64,000 nt of DNA from Thermoplasmata archaeon (GCA_015063165.1 SUSZ01000003.1:62001-126000), one strand, 5' to 3'. Counted from the stretch's first letter, positions 26,168 to 37,565 are shown. Translations and numbers: made by a program. Notes: generated from the sequence alone by a model not told the origin.

Positions 26168-29100
26168 GGAAGGATTACAAGAAGCTCCTGGTCATCGGAT
26201 CGGGACCTATAGTCATCGGGCAGGCAGCCGAGTTCGACTTCTCCGGAACCCAGGCCTGCCGCTCGCTCAGGGAGGAGGGCTACAAGACCGTCCTCGTCAA
26301 CTCCAACCCCGCCACCATTCAGACCGACACCGACACCGCCGACAGCGTCTACATCGAGCCTCTCCTGGCCGAGAACGTGGCCCGCATCATCGAGAAGGAG
26401 GGCGTCGACGGAGTCATATCAGGCATGGGAGGGCAGACCGCTCTGAACATCTGCTCCGAGCTCGCCGATTCGGGTGAGCTGGAGAGGCTCGGGGCCGTCC
26501 TCGTCGGAACCCAGCCCGACGCCATCGCCATGTCCGAGGACAGGGAGCTGTTCAAGGAGACCATGGAGAGGATCGGAGAGCCCATCCCCGTTTCCAGGAG
26601 CGTCAACTCCATCGAGGAGGCCAAAGAGGCCGTCAAGATCATCGGGAAGTACCCTGTGCTCATCAGGCCCGCGTACACCCTCGGAGGAACCGGCGGAGGG
26701 ATCGCCCACAACGAGGAGGAGCTCGAGGAGATCTGCGCCCGCGGTCTCGCCTACTCCAGGATACACCAGGTTCTCATCGAGGAGAGCGTCCTCGGATGGA
26801 AGGAGTACGAGTACGAGGTCATGAGGGACTCCAACGACAACTGCATCATCATCTGTAACATGGAGAACCTTGACGCCATGGGGATCCACACCGGAGAGAG
26901 CATAGTCTGCGCTCCGTGCCTCACGCTGTCCGACAAGGACCATCAGCGCCTCAGGACCGCCGCCATCAAGGTCATCCGCGCCCTCAACATCGACGGAGGG
27001 TGCAACGTCCAGTTCGCCTACAACCCCGCGAACGGCGACTACCGCCTCATCGAGGTCAACCCCCGCGTGTCCCGTTCGTCCGCTCTGGCATCCAAGGCCA
27101 CCGGCTACCCCATCGCCAGGGTGGCCACCAAGATCGCCGTCGGATACACCCTTGACGAGATCCCCAACAGGATCACCGGCACCACCTACGCCGCCTTCGA
27201 GCCCGCTGTGGACTACGTCGTCATCAAGATCCCCCGCTGGCCCTTCGACAAGTTCCGCACCGTGGACCGCCACCTGGGGACCCAGATGAAGTCCACCGGA
27301 GAGGTCATGTCCATCGGAAGGACCTTCGAGGAGGCGCTGCTGAAAGGGCTCAGGTCCCTCGAGATCGGGGTCAAGGGTCTGGACAGGGTCCAGGTCGACG
27401 AGGACGCCATCAAGAAGGAGCTCCTCAACGCCACCGACAAGCGCATATTCGTGATGGGAGAGGCCCTCAGGATGGGATGGTCCGTCGAGAAGGTCGCCGA
27501 TATGGCTAAGTGGGACGCGTTCTTCGTCCAGAAGCTCAAGAACATCGTCGACATGGAGGAACGGATCAAGAAAGGCCTCACCTCCGAGGTCCTGCTCAAG
27601 GCCAAGTCCATGGGATTCTCCGACGACACCATCGGAGAGCTCTGCGGAATGCAGCCCCTCGAGGTCCGCGCCAAGCGCAAGGTCGAAGGATTCGTGCCCG
27701 TGTACAAGATGGTCGACACCTGCTCCGCGGAGTTCGCCGCACAGACCCCCTACTTCTACTCCACCTACGGACGCTCGACCGAGGTCGTGCCTTCCAGCAA
27801 CAAGAAGGTCGTCATCATCGGAGGAGGGCCCATCAGGATCGGACAGGGAATCGAGTTCGACTACTGCTGCGTCCACGGAGTCATGGCTCTCCAGGAGGAG
27901 GGCGTGGACGCCATAATCATCAACAACAACCCCGAGACCGTCTCCACCGACTACGACATCTCCGACAGGCTGTACTTCGAGCCTCTGACCCTGGAGGACG
28001 TCCTCAACGCCATCGAGTCCGAGGATGCCGACGGTGTCATCGTCCAGTACGGAGGGCAGACCTCGGTCAACCTGGCCGTGGACCTCGAGAAGGCCCTTGC
28101 GGGAACCAAGACGAAGATCCTCGGAACCAGCCCCGACAGCATGGATGTCGCAGAGGACAGGCGCAGGTTCTCCAAGCTCATGGACGATCTCCAGATCAAG
28201 CAGCCTCAGTCCGGAACAGGATACTCCTTCGAGGAGGTCAAGGCCATCGCCGAGGACATCGGATACCCCGTCCTCGTCAGGCCTTCGTACGTCCTGGGAG
28301 GAAGGGCGATGGAGATAGTCTACTCCACCGCAGAGCTCAAGACCTACGTCGAGACCGCTGTGAAAGTCTCCAGGAACCATCCGATCCTCGTGGACAAGTA
28401 TCTGACCGAGGCCATCGAGATCGATGTGGACGCCCTCTGCGACGGAACCGACGTCTATGTCGGAGGGATCATGGAGCACGTGGAGTACGCAGGATGCCAC
28501 TCCGGAGACGCCACCATGGTGCTCCCCCCGTTCACCCTGTCCAAAGCCATCGTCGAGGAGATCATCGACATCACCAGTAGGGTCGCCCTGGCTCTGCATA
28601 TCCATGGGCTGATGAACCTCCAGCTCGCCGTGAAGAACGGCCAGGTCTACATGATCGAAGCCAACCCCAGGGCGTCCAGGACCGTTCCGTTCATCTCCAA
28701 GGCAACCGGGATACCCCTGGCCAAGATCGCCACCAAGCTCATGCTCGGCAAGACCCTGAAGGACTTCGGCCTGAGCGGATACCGCGCGATCGACCACTAC
28801 GCCATCAAGGCTTCCGTGTTCCCGTTCCTGAAGCTGCCTGGAGTCGACTCCATCCTCACCCCCGAGATGAAATCCACCGGAGAGGTCATGGGAATCGACG
28901 AGGACTTCAGCAAGGCCTGCTACAAGGCGCTCATCGCCGCGGGGAACAAGCTCCCCACCGAGGGCGGAATCTACGTGACCGTCAATGACCAGGACAAGGA
29001 GAAGATCCTCGCGCCTGTCAAGGCCCTCAAGGAGATGGGATTCACCATCTACGCCACCAAGGGGACCTCCACCTACCTCAGGGGATGCGGAGTCGAGACC

Positions 29101-29367
29101 ACGACCGTGTTCAAGCTCGACGAGGGCCAGAAGCCCAACGCAGTCGGCCTGATGAGGGACGGCAAGATCAACCTGGTCATCAACACGCCTTCCCAGAGGT
29201 CCGGTGCGATCCGCGACGGATACACCATCCGCAGGCTCGCAGTGGAGCTCGAGATACCCTTCATGACCACCGTCCAGGGTGCGGACATCGCCGTTCGCGC
29301 CATCAAGGTCGCCAAGTCCGGCGGCCTGGGCGTGAGAAGCATGAAGGAGTTCCACGGACTGGTCTGA
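26164..29367 (+). CDS. carB: Carbamoyl-phosphate synthase large subunit
   Basis: The 1067-residue synthetase has the standard duplicated ATP-grasp architecture. The N-half opens with LVIGSGPIVIGQAAEFDFSG and the C-half with VIIGGGPIRIGQGIEFDYC near residue 550. Each half has an ATP-grasp (IRPAYTLGGTGGG; VRPSYVLGGRAME), and the C-terminal 130 residues are the MGS-like allosteric domain (GFTIYATKGTSTYLRG). The ATG at 26164 overlaps the carA stop, so the two are cotranslated. Confidence 0.97.
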   Translation: MRKDYKKLLVIGSGPIVIGQAAEFDFSGTQACRSLREEGYKTVLVNSNPATIQTDTDTADSVYIEPLLAENVARIIEKEGVDGVISGMGGQTALNICSELADSGELERLGAVLVGTQPDAIAMSEDRELFKETMERIGEPIPVSRSVNSIEEAKEAVKIIGKYPVLIRPAYTLGGTGGGIAHNEEELEEICARGLAYSRIHQVLIEESVLGWKEYEYEVMRDSNDNCIIICNMENLDAMGIHTGESIVCAPCLTLSDKDHQRLRTAAIKVIRALNIDGGCNVQFAYNPANGDYRLIEVNPRVSRSSALASKATGYPIARVATKIAVGYTLDEIPNRITGTTYAAFEPAVDYVVIKIPRWPFDKFRTVDRHLGTQMKSTGEVMSIGRTFEEALLKGLRSLEIGVKGLDRVQVDEDAIKKELLNATDKRIFVMGEALRMGWSVEKVADMAKWDAFFVQKLKNIVDMEERIKKGLTSEVLLKAKSMGFSDDTIGELCGMQPLEVRAKRKVEGFVPVYKMVDTCSAEFAAQTPYFYSTYGRSTEVVPSSNKKVVIIGGGPIRIGQGIEFDYCCVHGVMALQEEGVDAIIINNNPETVSTDYDISDRLYFEPLTLEDVLNAIESEDADGVIVQYGGQTSVNLAVDLEKALAGTKTKILGTSPDSMDVAEDRRRFSKLMDDLQIKQPQSGTGYSFEEVKAIAEDIGYPVLVRPSYVLGGRAMEIVYSTAELKTYVETAVKVSRNHPILVDKYLTEAIEIDVDALCDGTDVYVGGIMEHVEYAGCHSGDATMVLPPFTLSKAIVEEIIDITSRVALALHIHGLMNLQLAVKNGQVYMIEANPRASRTVPFISKATGIPLAKIATKLMLGKTLKDFGLSGYRAIDHYAIKASVFPFLKLPGVDSILTPEMKSTGEVMGIDEDFSKACYKALIAAGNKLPTEGGIYVTVNDQDKEKILAPVKALKEMGFTIYATKGTSTYLRGCGVETTTVFKLDEGQKPNAVGLMRDGKINLVINTPSQRSGAIRDGYTIRRLAVELEIPFMTTVQGADIAVRAIKVAKSGGLGVRSMKEFHGLV

Positions 29368-29376
29368 TCCGGTCCT

Positions 29377-29440
29377 GCCTGCGGGATTGCCATCGTCCCG
29401 CAGGCTCTCCTTTCCTTCTATTCCTTTCTAAGCCTTCAAG
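29377..29440 (+). terminator. Terminator of carAB
   Basis: GCCTGCGGGA (29377-29386) and TCCCGCAGGC (29396-29405) form a perfect 10-bp stem with a 9-base loop, followed by a pyrimidine-rich tract (TCTCCTTTCCTTCTATTCC). It begins 9 bp past the carB stop. Confidence 0.7.
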
Positions 29441-31022
<1,582 letters not shown>

Positions 31023-31030
31023 TCCAACCG

Positions 31031-31047
31031 AGGGGGCCAGTCCCCCT
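31031..31047 (+). terminator. Terminator of gdhA
   Basis: AGGGGG-CCAGT-CCCCCT, a 6-bp G/C stem 9 bp past the stop, followed by TTCCAAACCTTTTATA. Confidence 0.5.
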
Positions 31048-31128
31048 TTCCAAACCTTTTATACCATTATATTTTTCCAGGTCTCGCACAGATTATATAC
31101 GGTCGTGCGATTGAGAACGGTGATTGCC

Positions 31129-32343
31129 ATGAAGAAGCAGATTAAGGCGTCCAGAAGGTCCTTGGGAATGAATTATGCGATCCGCGAAGTCACGGTTCCC
31201 GCCGCCGAGGCCGCCGCTGCTGGCATGAAGCTCCTCAGCCTCAACATCGGGGACCCCAACAAATGGGACTTCGAGACCCCCGAGTACTTCAAGCAGACCC
31301 TGAGGGAGGCGGTCGACCAGGTGGACAACGGATACGGCGACTCCCAGGGCCAGCACGACCTGAGGGAGGCGATCGAGCGCAGGGAGTTCAAGAAGAACGG
31401 CGTCTCCATCTCGCCCGAGGACGTGTACGTCACCGCAGGCGTGAGCGAATGCATCAACGTTATGATGGGCACTTTCATCGAGCCCGGGGACGAGGTCCTC
31501 GTTCCAGGACCCGGATACCCCTCGTACGCGCAGTACATAAACTTCTACGAGGGGAGGACGGTGCCTTACAGGCAGATCGAGGAGGAGGACTGGAGGCCCG
31601 ACGTGGACATGATCCGCAAGAGGATCACCAACAGGACCAAGGCGCTCATCGTCATCAATCCGAACAACCCTACCGGGGCGGTGTACGACCCCAAGGCAAT
31701 CAAGGAGTTCGGGGACATAGCCGCCGAGTACGACATCCCTCTGATTTCCGACGAGATCTACGACAAGATCGTCTTCGACGGGGAGTTCTACTCCGCATCC
31801 AAGCTCCCGTCGGACGTCCCCCGGATAATCCTGAACGGGTTCTCCAAGGTTAACCTCATGCCCGGATGGAGAGTCGGATACTGCTACTTCATGGACGAGG
31901 CAGGGCTCATGGACGAGATCCGCACCGGGATGATGAAGCAGTTCCGCGCGAGGATATGCCCGAACGTCCCTTGCCAGGCAGCCGCAAGGGCTTCTCTGGA
32001 AGGGCCCCAGGACTACATCGTCGACATGAACAGGAAGCTCAAGGAGCGTGCGAACTACACGTACAAGAGATTCAACGAGATCCCCCTGCTCAGCTCCAGG
32101 AGGGCGAAGGGAGCGCTGTACATGTTCCCCAAGATCGACCTCAAGGGAACCAACTGGAAGGACGACAAGGACTTCGTCGTGGACCTCATCAAGGAGGAAG
32201 GCGTGGTCTACGTCCACGGTTCCGGATTCTGCGAGGAGTTCGGCAAGGACCACTTCCGCACGGTGCTTCTGGCTCCGATAGACATTCTCGAAGAGGCGTT
32301 CGACAAGACCGAGCGTTTCATAAAGAAGCATAACGCCCTTTGA
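31129..32343 (+). CDS. PLP-dependent aminotransferase, class I/II
   Basis: A 404-residue fold-type I aminotransferase. Features are LNIGDPNKWDFETP, the VTAGVSECINVMMGT cofactor segment, NPNNPTGAVYD, the ISDEIYDKIV strand, the PLP lysine in NGFSKVNLMPGWRVGY, and Arg in the C-terminal HFRTVLLAP. It is closest in pattern to the archaeal alanine/aspartate/aromatic group; specificity cannot be fixed. TATA GATTATATAC (31091-31100) gives a leader of a few bases before the ATG at 31129; the frame upstream overlaps gdhA and is not coding. It could supply the amino group in arylpyruvate transamination. Confidence 0.9.
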   Translation: MKKQIKASRRSLGMNYAIREVTVPAAEAAAAGMKLLSLNIGDPNKWDFETPEYFKQTLREAVDQVDNGYGDSQGQHDLREAIERREFKKNGVSISPEDVYVTAGVSECINVMMGTFIEPGDEVLVPGPGYPSYAQYINFYEGRTVPYRQIEEEDWRPDVDMIRKRITNRTKALIVINPNNPTGAVYDPKAIKEFGDIAAEYDIPLISDEIYDKIVFDGEFYSASKLPSDVPRIILNGFSKVNLMPGWRVGYCYFMDEAGLMDEIRTGMMKQFRARICPNVPCQAAARASLEGPQDYIVDMNRKLKERANYTYKRFNEIPLLSSRRAKGALYMFPKIDLKGTNWKDDKDFVVDLIKEEGVVYVHGSGFCEEFGKDHFRTVLLAPIDILEEAFDKTERFIKKHNAL

Positions 32344-32351
32344 AGGACGGC

Positions 32352-32438
32352 TGGTGCAGAGGATGGGATTTGAACCCATGAACCGCTAAGGACAGGATCC
32401 TAAGTCCTGCGCCTTTGACCAGGCTTGGCAACCTCTGC
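32352..32438 (-). tRNA. tRNA-Leu (UAG anticodon)
   Basis: The acceptor stem GCAGAGG/CCTCTGC, discriminator A and encoded CCA are present. The anticodon loop CTTAGGA gives UAG, reading CUA/CUN Leu codons, and there is a type II long variable arm as expected for tRNA-Leu. The T-arm has GGGTTCAAATCCC. It stands convergent with the aminotransferase gene. Confidence 0.93.
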
Positions 32439-32478
32439 ACTGACCGCCCCATAAGCATGACACTTATTTAAAAGTCCG

Positions 32479-33213
32479 TCAGATGACGTATTTGGAGATG
32501 CTGGCTTTGGCCTTCTCCGACGGCGGAGCCGACTTCACGCTCCCTATGGGGCAAGACGAGACGCATCTTCCGCAGGGGGATATCCCTTTCTTGGCCAGCT
32601 CCTCGTTGCAGTCCAGGCATTTGGTCACGTCTATCCTCCAATCGTCGGATATGGCCCCTGACGGACAGGCTTCGGCGCAAAGGCCGCATTCGGTGCACAG
32701 CGGATCGGACATGGGCTTCTGACAAGGAAGATCGGCTGACGTCAGCACGGATACGAACCTCATCCTGGGCCCGTGCTTCTCGGTCAGGATCAGCCCGTTC
32801 ATCCCGAAGGTTCCCATCCCCGCGTAGTACGCTGACAGCTTTTGCGAGAACATCGAGTCGTTGTTCATGCGGAGGCCCTTTATCCCTCTGTATCCGTCGC
32901 GAGGGGTGTACACGGCATCATATCTCAAGATATTCAGCTCCAAGGCGATCCTCTCGGCTGCTTGGTCCAGGCTGTTGTTCACGACGCTGTACAGGTGGCT
33001 GTAATAGATGGAAGGCGCCGTGTCGACGATGGTCTTCTGCAAGGGTATTCCCAGCACCACGACGGTTCTGCAGGAGGTCAGGATATCCTTCGGGCGCTTG
33101 CCCTCTATCGCTCTGCCGTCGTTCCAAGCATCTGCCGAAGCCACTCCGATATCGACGATTCCGAGGAAGCGAGCTATTGTTCTGAGATTGTCCAGCGTCT
33201 CTTCCGGGTCCAC
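32479..33213 (-). CDS. Epoxyqueuosine reductase (QueG)-like iron-sulfur protein
   Basis: The 244-residue protein has an N-terminal domain as in QueG-like/reductive-dehalogenase-related proteins (SCRTVVVLGIPLQ, YYAGMGTFGMNGLILTEKHGPR) and a dicluster 4Fe-4S region (CTECGLCAEACPSGAI and CLDCNEEL...CGRCVSSCPIG). Archaeal members lack a known substrate; many are annotated simply as 4Fe-4S proteins. It is about 100 residues shorter than bacterial QueG and lacks the HEAT-repeat C-terminus, so true epoxyqueuosine reduction is doubtful. Divergent from iorA. Confidence 0.78.
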   Translation of the reverse strand: MDPEETLDNLRTIARFLGIVDIGVASADAWNDGRAIEGKRPKDILTSCRTVVVLGIPLQKTIVDTAPSIYYSHLYSVVNNSLDQAAERIALELNILRYDAVYTPRDGYRGIKGLRMNNDSMFSQKLSAYYAGMGTFGMNGLILTEKHGPRMRFVSVLTSADLPCQKPMSDPLCTECGLCAEACPSGAISDDWRIDVTKCLDCNEELAKKGISPCGRCVSSCPIGSVKSAPPSEKAKASISKYVI

Positions 33214-33254
33214 ATTCGGTCTATGGACTTTAGTTCTAAATAGGTTTCCAAATG

Positions 33255-33300
33255 ATTAGAGACATCAGGGCAACTCTAATTTGCTCTAATCTGCCCTAAT
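33255..33300. repeat. 46-bp palindrome-ended element, copy A
   Basis: Starts ATTAGAGACA and ends TGCCCTAAT, with internal AGGGCAACTC and GCTCTAAT segments. An element of the same length and ends occurs at 41092-41137. This copy lies between the divergent QueG-like and iorA genes, above the iorA TATA box (ATTATAACAG, 33338-33347). Confidence 0.35.
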
Positions 33301-33383
33301 AATTTCAACGATAATTGCGGGGTCAAGATGCGAACCAATTATAACAGTGTTCCAAGATACGCACGTATAAGAGGTCATGACAG

Positions 33384-35198
33384 ATGGTGAATCTGCTGAG
33401 CGATGGAGGAAAACAGCTCCTCCTCGGAAACGAGGCTATTGTCCGCGGTCTCATCGAGGCCGGCATCGGTTTCGCCTCGACATATCCTGGTACTCCCTCT
33501 TCAGAGATCGGTAACATCCTAGAGAAGATATCCTCTGAAGCCGGATTGTATTTCGAATTCTCCACGAACGAGAAAGTCGCCATGGAGGTGTCCGCAGCCG
33601 CGGCGTCCTCCGGCGTCAGGTCGTTCGTTTTCATGAAGCACGTCGGACTCAACGTCGCCGCCGACCCCATGATGACCCTAGCTTATGCCGGCGTCAGGGG
33701 CGGAATGCTCATAATGAGCGCCGACGACCCTTCTGCGCACAGCTCCCAGAACGAGCAGGACAACAGGTACTACTCCACGCTGGCTCTCATCCCTATGATG
33801 GAGCCGTCCACCCCTGCCGACGCCAAGGAGATGATCGCTGAAGCGTACAGGGTTTCCGAGGAGACCCAGTTGCCTCTCCTGTTCAGGACGACCACCCGTA
33901 TGAACCACGCCCGCGGAGTCGTCTCGTTCAAGCCCGCCCCCGCGCCCAAGGCCAAGGGGCACTTCGACAAGGACGTCGCACGCTTCGTGAACATTCCCGC
34001 GTACGCCAGGCTCAACAGGAACATCTTGCTCGAGAGGTACGCCAAGGCGGCCGAGCTGTCTGAGAAGTCCGCTCTCAACTATGTCGAAGGAGAGGGGGAC
34101 ATTGGAATCATCGCTTCCGGCGTGTCTTACGCATACGTAAAGGAGTTCGTCTCCGGAGTTTCCATCCTGAAGCTGGGGTTCACCAACCCGCTCCCCGAGA
34201 AGAAGATCGCCGAGTTCGTACGCTCCAAGAAGGCCGTCATAGTCGCCGAGGAGCTGGAGCCCTTCGTGGAGGACCAGGTCCTCAGGATCTGCGCCCAGAA
34301 CGGCATCTCCGTGCCCGTGTACGGCAAGAGGACCGGACACATGCCCAGGGCCTGGGAGTACTCTCCCGACACCCTCAAAGGGATCGCCGGGCTGGTCAAG
34401 GTCCAGAGCTTCCCCGAGCCAATGTCCGCTCCCACCATGAAGCTGCCCAGCAGGCCTCCGACGCTCTGCGCAGGATGCCCCCACAGAGGAATGTATGCCG
34501 CAGCCAAGAGGGCAGTCGGCAAGAAGGACGTCGTATACTGCTCTGACATCGGTTGCTACACTCTGGGAGTCCAGCCTCCGTTCCAGACAGCGGATTTCAT
34601 CATCTGCATGGGAGGAGGAGCCGGAGCCGCGGGAGGATTCGCCACCGCGACCGACCAGAAGGCCATAGCGTTCATGGGAGACTCCACGTTCTTCCACGCA
34701 GGGGTGCCGCCTCTCGTCAATGCGCTGTTCAACGACCACCACATCGTCATGGTCATCCTGGACAACCGTACGACGGCTATGACCGGCCATCAGCCTAATC
34801 CCGGAACAGGAAGGGAGTTCGGCGGCATCACCACCCCGCCCATCGATATCGAGTCCCTGGTCAAGGGCGTCGGAGTCAAGTTCGTCAAGACGGTCAACCC
34901 GTACGACGTCAAGCTGGCCACCCAGACCTTCAAGGAGGCCCTGGAGTTCGACGGCGTCGCTGTCATCATATCCAAGTGCCCCTGCCCGCTGGAGCTCAAG
35001 AAGCAGAAGCTCCTCGTCCCCGGCAGGTGCGAGGTGGACGCCTCCAAGTGCATCCTGTGCGACACCTGTCTGAAGACGATCGCCTGCCCCGCCCTGTTCA
35101 AGAAGGACGGAAAGATCACGCCCGACCCTGTGCAGTGCATCGGATGCGGAATGTGCGCTTCTGTCTGCCCCAAGGGAGCCATCGAGGTGAAGAGATGA
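33384..35198 (+). CDS. iorA: Indolepyruvate:ferredoxin oxidoreductase alpha subunit
   Basis: With IorB this thiamine-diphosphate enzyme interconverts aryl pyruvates and arylacetyl-CoA using ferredoxin. The 604 residues contain a pyrimidine-binding domain (STYPGTPSSEIG), the CAGCPHRGMY segment, the ThDP motif GDSTFFHAGVPPLVNALFN...ILDN, and a C-terminal dicluster ferredoxin (CILCDTCLKTIACP, CIGCGMCASVCP). GAGGTC seven bases before the ATG is the ribosome binding site. It overlaps iorB by ATGA. In methanogens the reverse direction makes aryl pyruvates for aromatic amino acids. Confidence 0.95.
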   Translation: MVNLLSDGGKQLLLGNEAIVRGLIEAGIGFASTYPGTPSSEIGNILEKISSEAGLYFEFSTNEKVAMEVSAAAASSGVRSFVFMKHVGLNVAADPMMTLAYAGVRGGMLIMSADDPSAHSSQNEQDNRYYSTLALIPMMEPSTPADAKEMIAEAYRVSEETQLPLLFRTTTRMNHARGVVSFKPAPAPKAKGHFDKDVARFVNIPAYARLNRNILLERYAKAAELSEKSALNYVEGEGDIGIIASGVSYAYVKEFVSGVSILKLGFTNPLPEKKIAEFVRSKKAVIVAEELEPFVEDQVLRICAQNGISVPVYGKRTGHMPRAWEYSPDTLKGIAGLVKVQSFPEPMSAPTMKLPSRPPTLCAGCPHRGMYAAAKRAVGKKDVVYCSDIGCYTLGVQPPFQTADFIICMGGGAGAAGGFATATDQKAIAFMGDSTFFHAGVPPLVNALFNDHHIVMVILDNRTTAMTGHQPNPGTGREFGGITTPPIDIESLVKGVGVKFVKTVNPYDVKLATQTFKEALEFDGVAVIISKCPCPLELKKQKLLVPGRCEVDASKCILCDTCLKTIACPALFKKDGKITPDPVQCIGCGMCASVCPKGAIEVKR

Positions 35199-35785
35199 AG
35201 TATACAGTTCAGATAGTCGGAGTAGGGGGACAGGGAGTCCTCCTGGCCTCCATGGTCCTTGGAAACGCCGCGATGGCGATGGGCTACGACGTCGCCATGA
35301 GCGAGGTCCACGGAATGGCCCAGAGGGGAGGGAGCGTCCTCTCCACCGTCCGCTTCGGAGACGGCGTCGTCAGCCCTCTGGAAGCCGCCGGTTCAGCCAA
35401 CATGATCCTCGGGTTCGAACCCGTGGAGACCTGCAGGAACCTTCCTCTCGGTAACAAGGACACCGTCGTCCTCATGAACCTGGATCCCGTGCTGCCCTCC
35501 ATGGTCGCCGCCGGGTTAGAGGAGTACCCCAAGATGGAGGAGCTGACAGAGTGCGTCAGATCCAAGAACCCCAACCTGGTGACCATCGATGCGACCGAGA
35601 TCGCCATCAAGGCTGGAAAGGCCGTGGCCGCCAACGCGGTCATGATCGGCGCCGTGGCCGCCATGAAGGGATTCCCCATTCCCAAGGACGTCCTCCACGA
35701 GACGCTGATGTCCCAGGTCCCCGAGAAGTTCAAGGAGCTCAACTCCAAGGCCTTCGAGATGGGATATTCCGCGATCGCCAACTGA
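35195..35785 (+). CDS. iorB: Indolepyruvate:ferredoxin oxidoreductase beta subunit
   Basis: The 196-residue gamma/beta-type subunit (IVGVGGQGVLLASMVLGNAA at 7-26; SEVHGMAQRGGSV) pairs with IorA. The start overlaps the iorA stop by 4 bp. It is followed by an imperfect hairpin (CTCCGG...CCGGAG, 35794-35816) shared with the convergent gene. Confidence 0.95.
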   Translation: MKYTVQIVGVGGQGVLLASMVLGNAAMAMGYDVAMSEVHGMAQRGGSVLSTVRFGDGVVSPLEAAGSANMILGFEPVETCRNLPLGNKDTVVLMNLDPVLPSMVAAGLEEYPKMEELTECVRSKNPNLVTIDATEIAIKAGKAVAANAVMIGAVAAMKGFPIPKDVLHETLMSQVPEKFKELNSKAFEMGYSAIAN

Positions 35786-35816
35786 AACTCATTCTCCGGG
35801 GGCTCGTCCTCCGGAG

Positions 35817-36695
35817 TCACCATCTGTCAGACAGGCTCGTCTGGATTTTCTTCTTCTTTTCGTCCAGCGTGCTGAGGTATCTGAATATCTCGTCGTTGTC
35901 GTGCATCATACCATGCTCCTCGCAGAAGCTGTGGAACAGAGCCATGAGCTCCCTGTTGCGAGGGCTGGACAGCACGTACCTGTCGCCGTACGACCGGCGG
36001 TACCTCTCCGTCATCCCCGGGAATACATCGTCCAGACAGCTGTAGAAATGCTCGCGGCTGCCTCCCCTGAGGGTCAGGCCCATGCCAAAGCAGACGATTC
36101 CTTTCACGCCAGCGTCCGCGCAGCATTGCAGGATCCCTCTGATGTTCTCCTCGGTGTCGTTGATGAACGGCAGTATGGGGCAAAGCCAGACGATCGTGGG
36201 GATGCCTTTGTCGCGAAGAGTACGGAGGACCTCCGCCCTCCTCTTCGTGGTGCACACGTTCGGCTCGACCTTCCTGCAGAGCCCTTCGTCGTATGTCGTC
36301 AATGTCATCTGCACGACGCACTTCGTCCTACTGTTAAGCTCCTCGAGGATATCCAGATCCCTGAGGACCAGGTCCGACTTCGTTATGAGCGTGAAACCGA
36401 ACCCGTGCTTCAGGGCAATCTCCATAGCGCCGCGGACATATCCGAGCTCGGATTCCAAGGGGATGTACGGGTCGGTCATGGAGCCGCAGCCGATCATGCC
36501 CTTCGTGCGTTTCCTCCTCAGAGCGGCGTCCAGAAGCTCCAGGGCGTTCGACTTGACCTCCACATCCTCGAAGTCGTGCTCCATGCGGTAGCAGGCGCTC
36601 CTGGAGTCGCAGTAGATGCATCCGTGGGTGCACCCGCGATAGATGTTCATCCCGTTGGAGGACGACAGAATGGTCTTCGCCTGGACTTGATGCAT
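35817..36695 (-). CDS. Radical SAM protein, spore photoproduct lyase-related
   Basis: A 292-residue radical SAM protein with the NIYRGCTHGCIYCDSRS cluster motif (CX3CX2C) and MTDPYIPLE, TLITKSDLVLRDLDIL and QMTLTTYDE segments. This matches the SPL/Rv2578c-like archaeal family of unknown function, not genuine photoproduct lyase. I start at 36695 (MHQVQAKTILSS): a TATA-like GTGTTATGTAC at about 36728-36738 predicts transcription near 36707, and family members begin shortly before AKTILS. In-frame ATGs at 36716 and 36815 are alternatives. Convergent with iorB. Confidence 0.8.
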   Translation of the reverse strand: MHQVQAKTILSSSNGMNIYRGCTHGCIYCDSRSACYRMEHDFEDVEVKSNALELLDAALRRKRTKGMIGCGSMTDPYIPLESELGYVRGAMEIALKHGFGFTLITKSDLVLRDLDILEELNSRTKCVVQMTLTTYDEGLCRKVEPNVCTTKRRAEVLRTLRDKGIPTIVWLCPILPFINDTEENIRGILQCCADAGVKGIVCFGMGLTLRGGSREHFYSCLDDVFPGMTERYRRSYGDRYVLSSPRNRELMALFHSFCEEHGMMHDNDEIFRYLSTLDEKKKKIQTSLSDRW

Positions 36696-36811
36696 GCGTC
36701 TTCCCGCGTAAGGCATGGCGTCTAGGGTACATAACACCGAACGGGACAGGAGAGGAATAAACAGGGAGAGCGACGCCCTCCCTGCGAGGGGAAAAAAATG
36801 AATCGTTAATT

Positions 36812-37552
36812 TCAAGCGCTGACTATCATGCCGATAGGCAGCACCTCTGACTTCTCGGACTTCCGAGGCTTGTCCTCCACGCTGCGGGACATGGTCTTAG
36901 CGCTCTTGCTTATCCACGCCACGCAGTCGCTGATGTAGTTGACGACGCTCTCGTTGACCTTGTCGAACGCCGCCTTCATGTCGAGATCGTCCATCAGAGG
37001 CATCAGGAGGTCGTTGTCCAGCAGCATCGTGTTGCGGCACACCGCCTTCACGCGCTGGTAAGCCTCCTTCGCCACAGCCTTCCTGCTCCCTTCGAACGAG
37101 AAAGGACTTACAGCGATGGTATAGACCTCGGCGCCCCCGACGGTCGCTGCATCGATGACCGTCGGAAGGGCGCCAGAGCCGGTTCCCCCGCCTAAACCCG
37201 CGAGGACGAACACGAAGTCGTACCCGAGGAGGGAGTCCTTGATCTCCTCTCTGTGGATATCCGCGCATCTTCTGCCGAGCTCGGCATCTCCGCGCGTGCC
37301 CTCTCCTTTCAGGACCGCCTTGCAGATGTAGATCTTCGTGTCGGCGGTCGACCTGTGGAGAGCGTCCTTGTCCGTGTTGATCGCGATGGTGTCAACCGGG
37401 CATCCCGACCCGGCGAAGGCGCTGACTATGTTGCAGCCGGCGCCTCCTACTCCGACAACCGCGACACGGGGACTCTCCGTGTTCGTCTTCTCGCTAGGTA
37501 ACATTTGTGCATCCCCTTCTATGCGGACGGCCAAGGATTCGGATATTCCCAT
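36812..37552 (-). CDS. Small FtsZ-like GTPase lacking the C-terminal domain
   Basis: A 246-residue tubulin/FtsZ superfamily protein. Nucleotide-site loops are recognisable: GVGGAGCN (34-41), INTDKDAL, GEGTRGDAELG (degenerate T3), GLGGGTGSG (119-127) and SPFSFEGSRK. The chain stops after the helix equivalent to H10, so the T7 synergy loop with its catalytic Asp and the C-terminal peptide are missing. It may bind GTP but should not activate hydrolysis in a neighbour as FtsZ does. It lies 13 bp after the ribbon-helix-helix gene, probably cotranscribed. The ATG at 37552 is chosen because earlier frame is inside that gene. Confidence 0.8.
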   Translation of the reverse strand: MGISESLAVRIEGDAQMLPSEKTNTESPRVAVVGVGGAGCNIVSAFAGSGCPVDTIAINTDKDALHRSTADTKIYICKAVLKGEGTRGDAELGRRCADIHREEIKDSLLGYDFVFVLAGLGGGTGSGALPTVIDAATVGGAEVYTIAVSPFSFEGSRKAVAKEAYQRVKAVCRNTMLLDNDLLMPLMDDLDMKAAFDKVNESVVNYISDCVAWISKSAKTMSRSVEDKPRKSEKSEVLPIGMIVSA

Positions 37553-37565
37553 CTGATCTTCCTCC

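Noticed and set aside
26419-29355. Long open frame antisense to carB
   Set aside because: It is a mirror of the high-GC third-position bias of carB and has no domain of its own.
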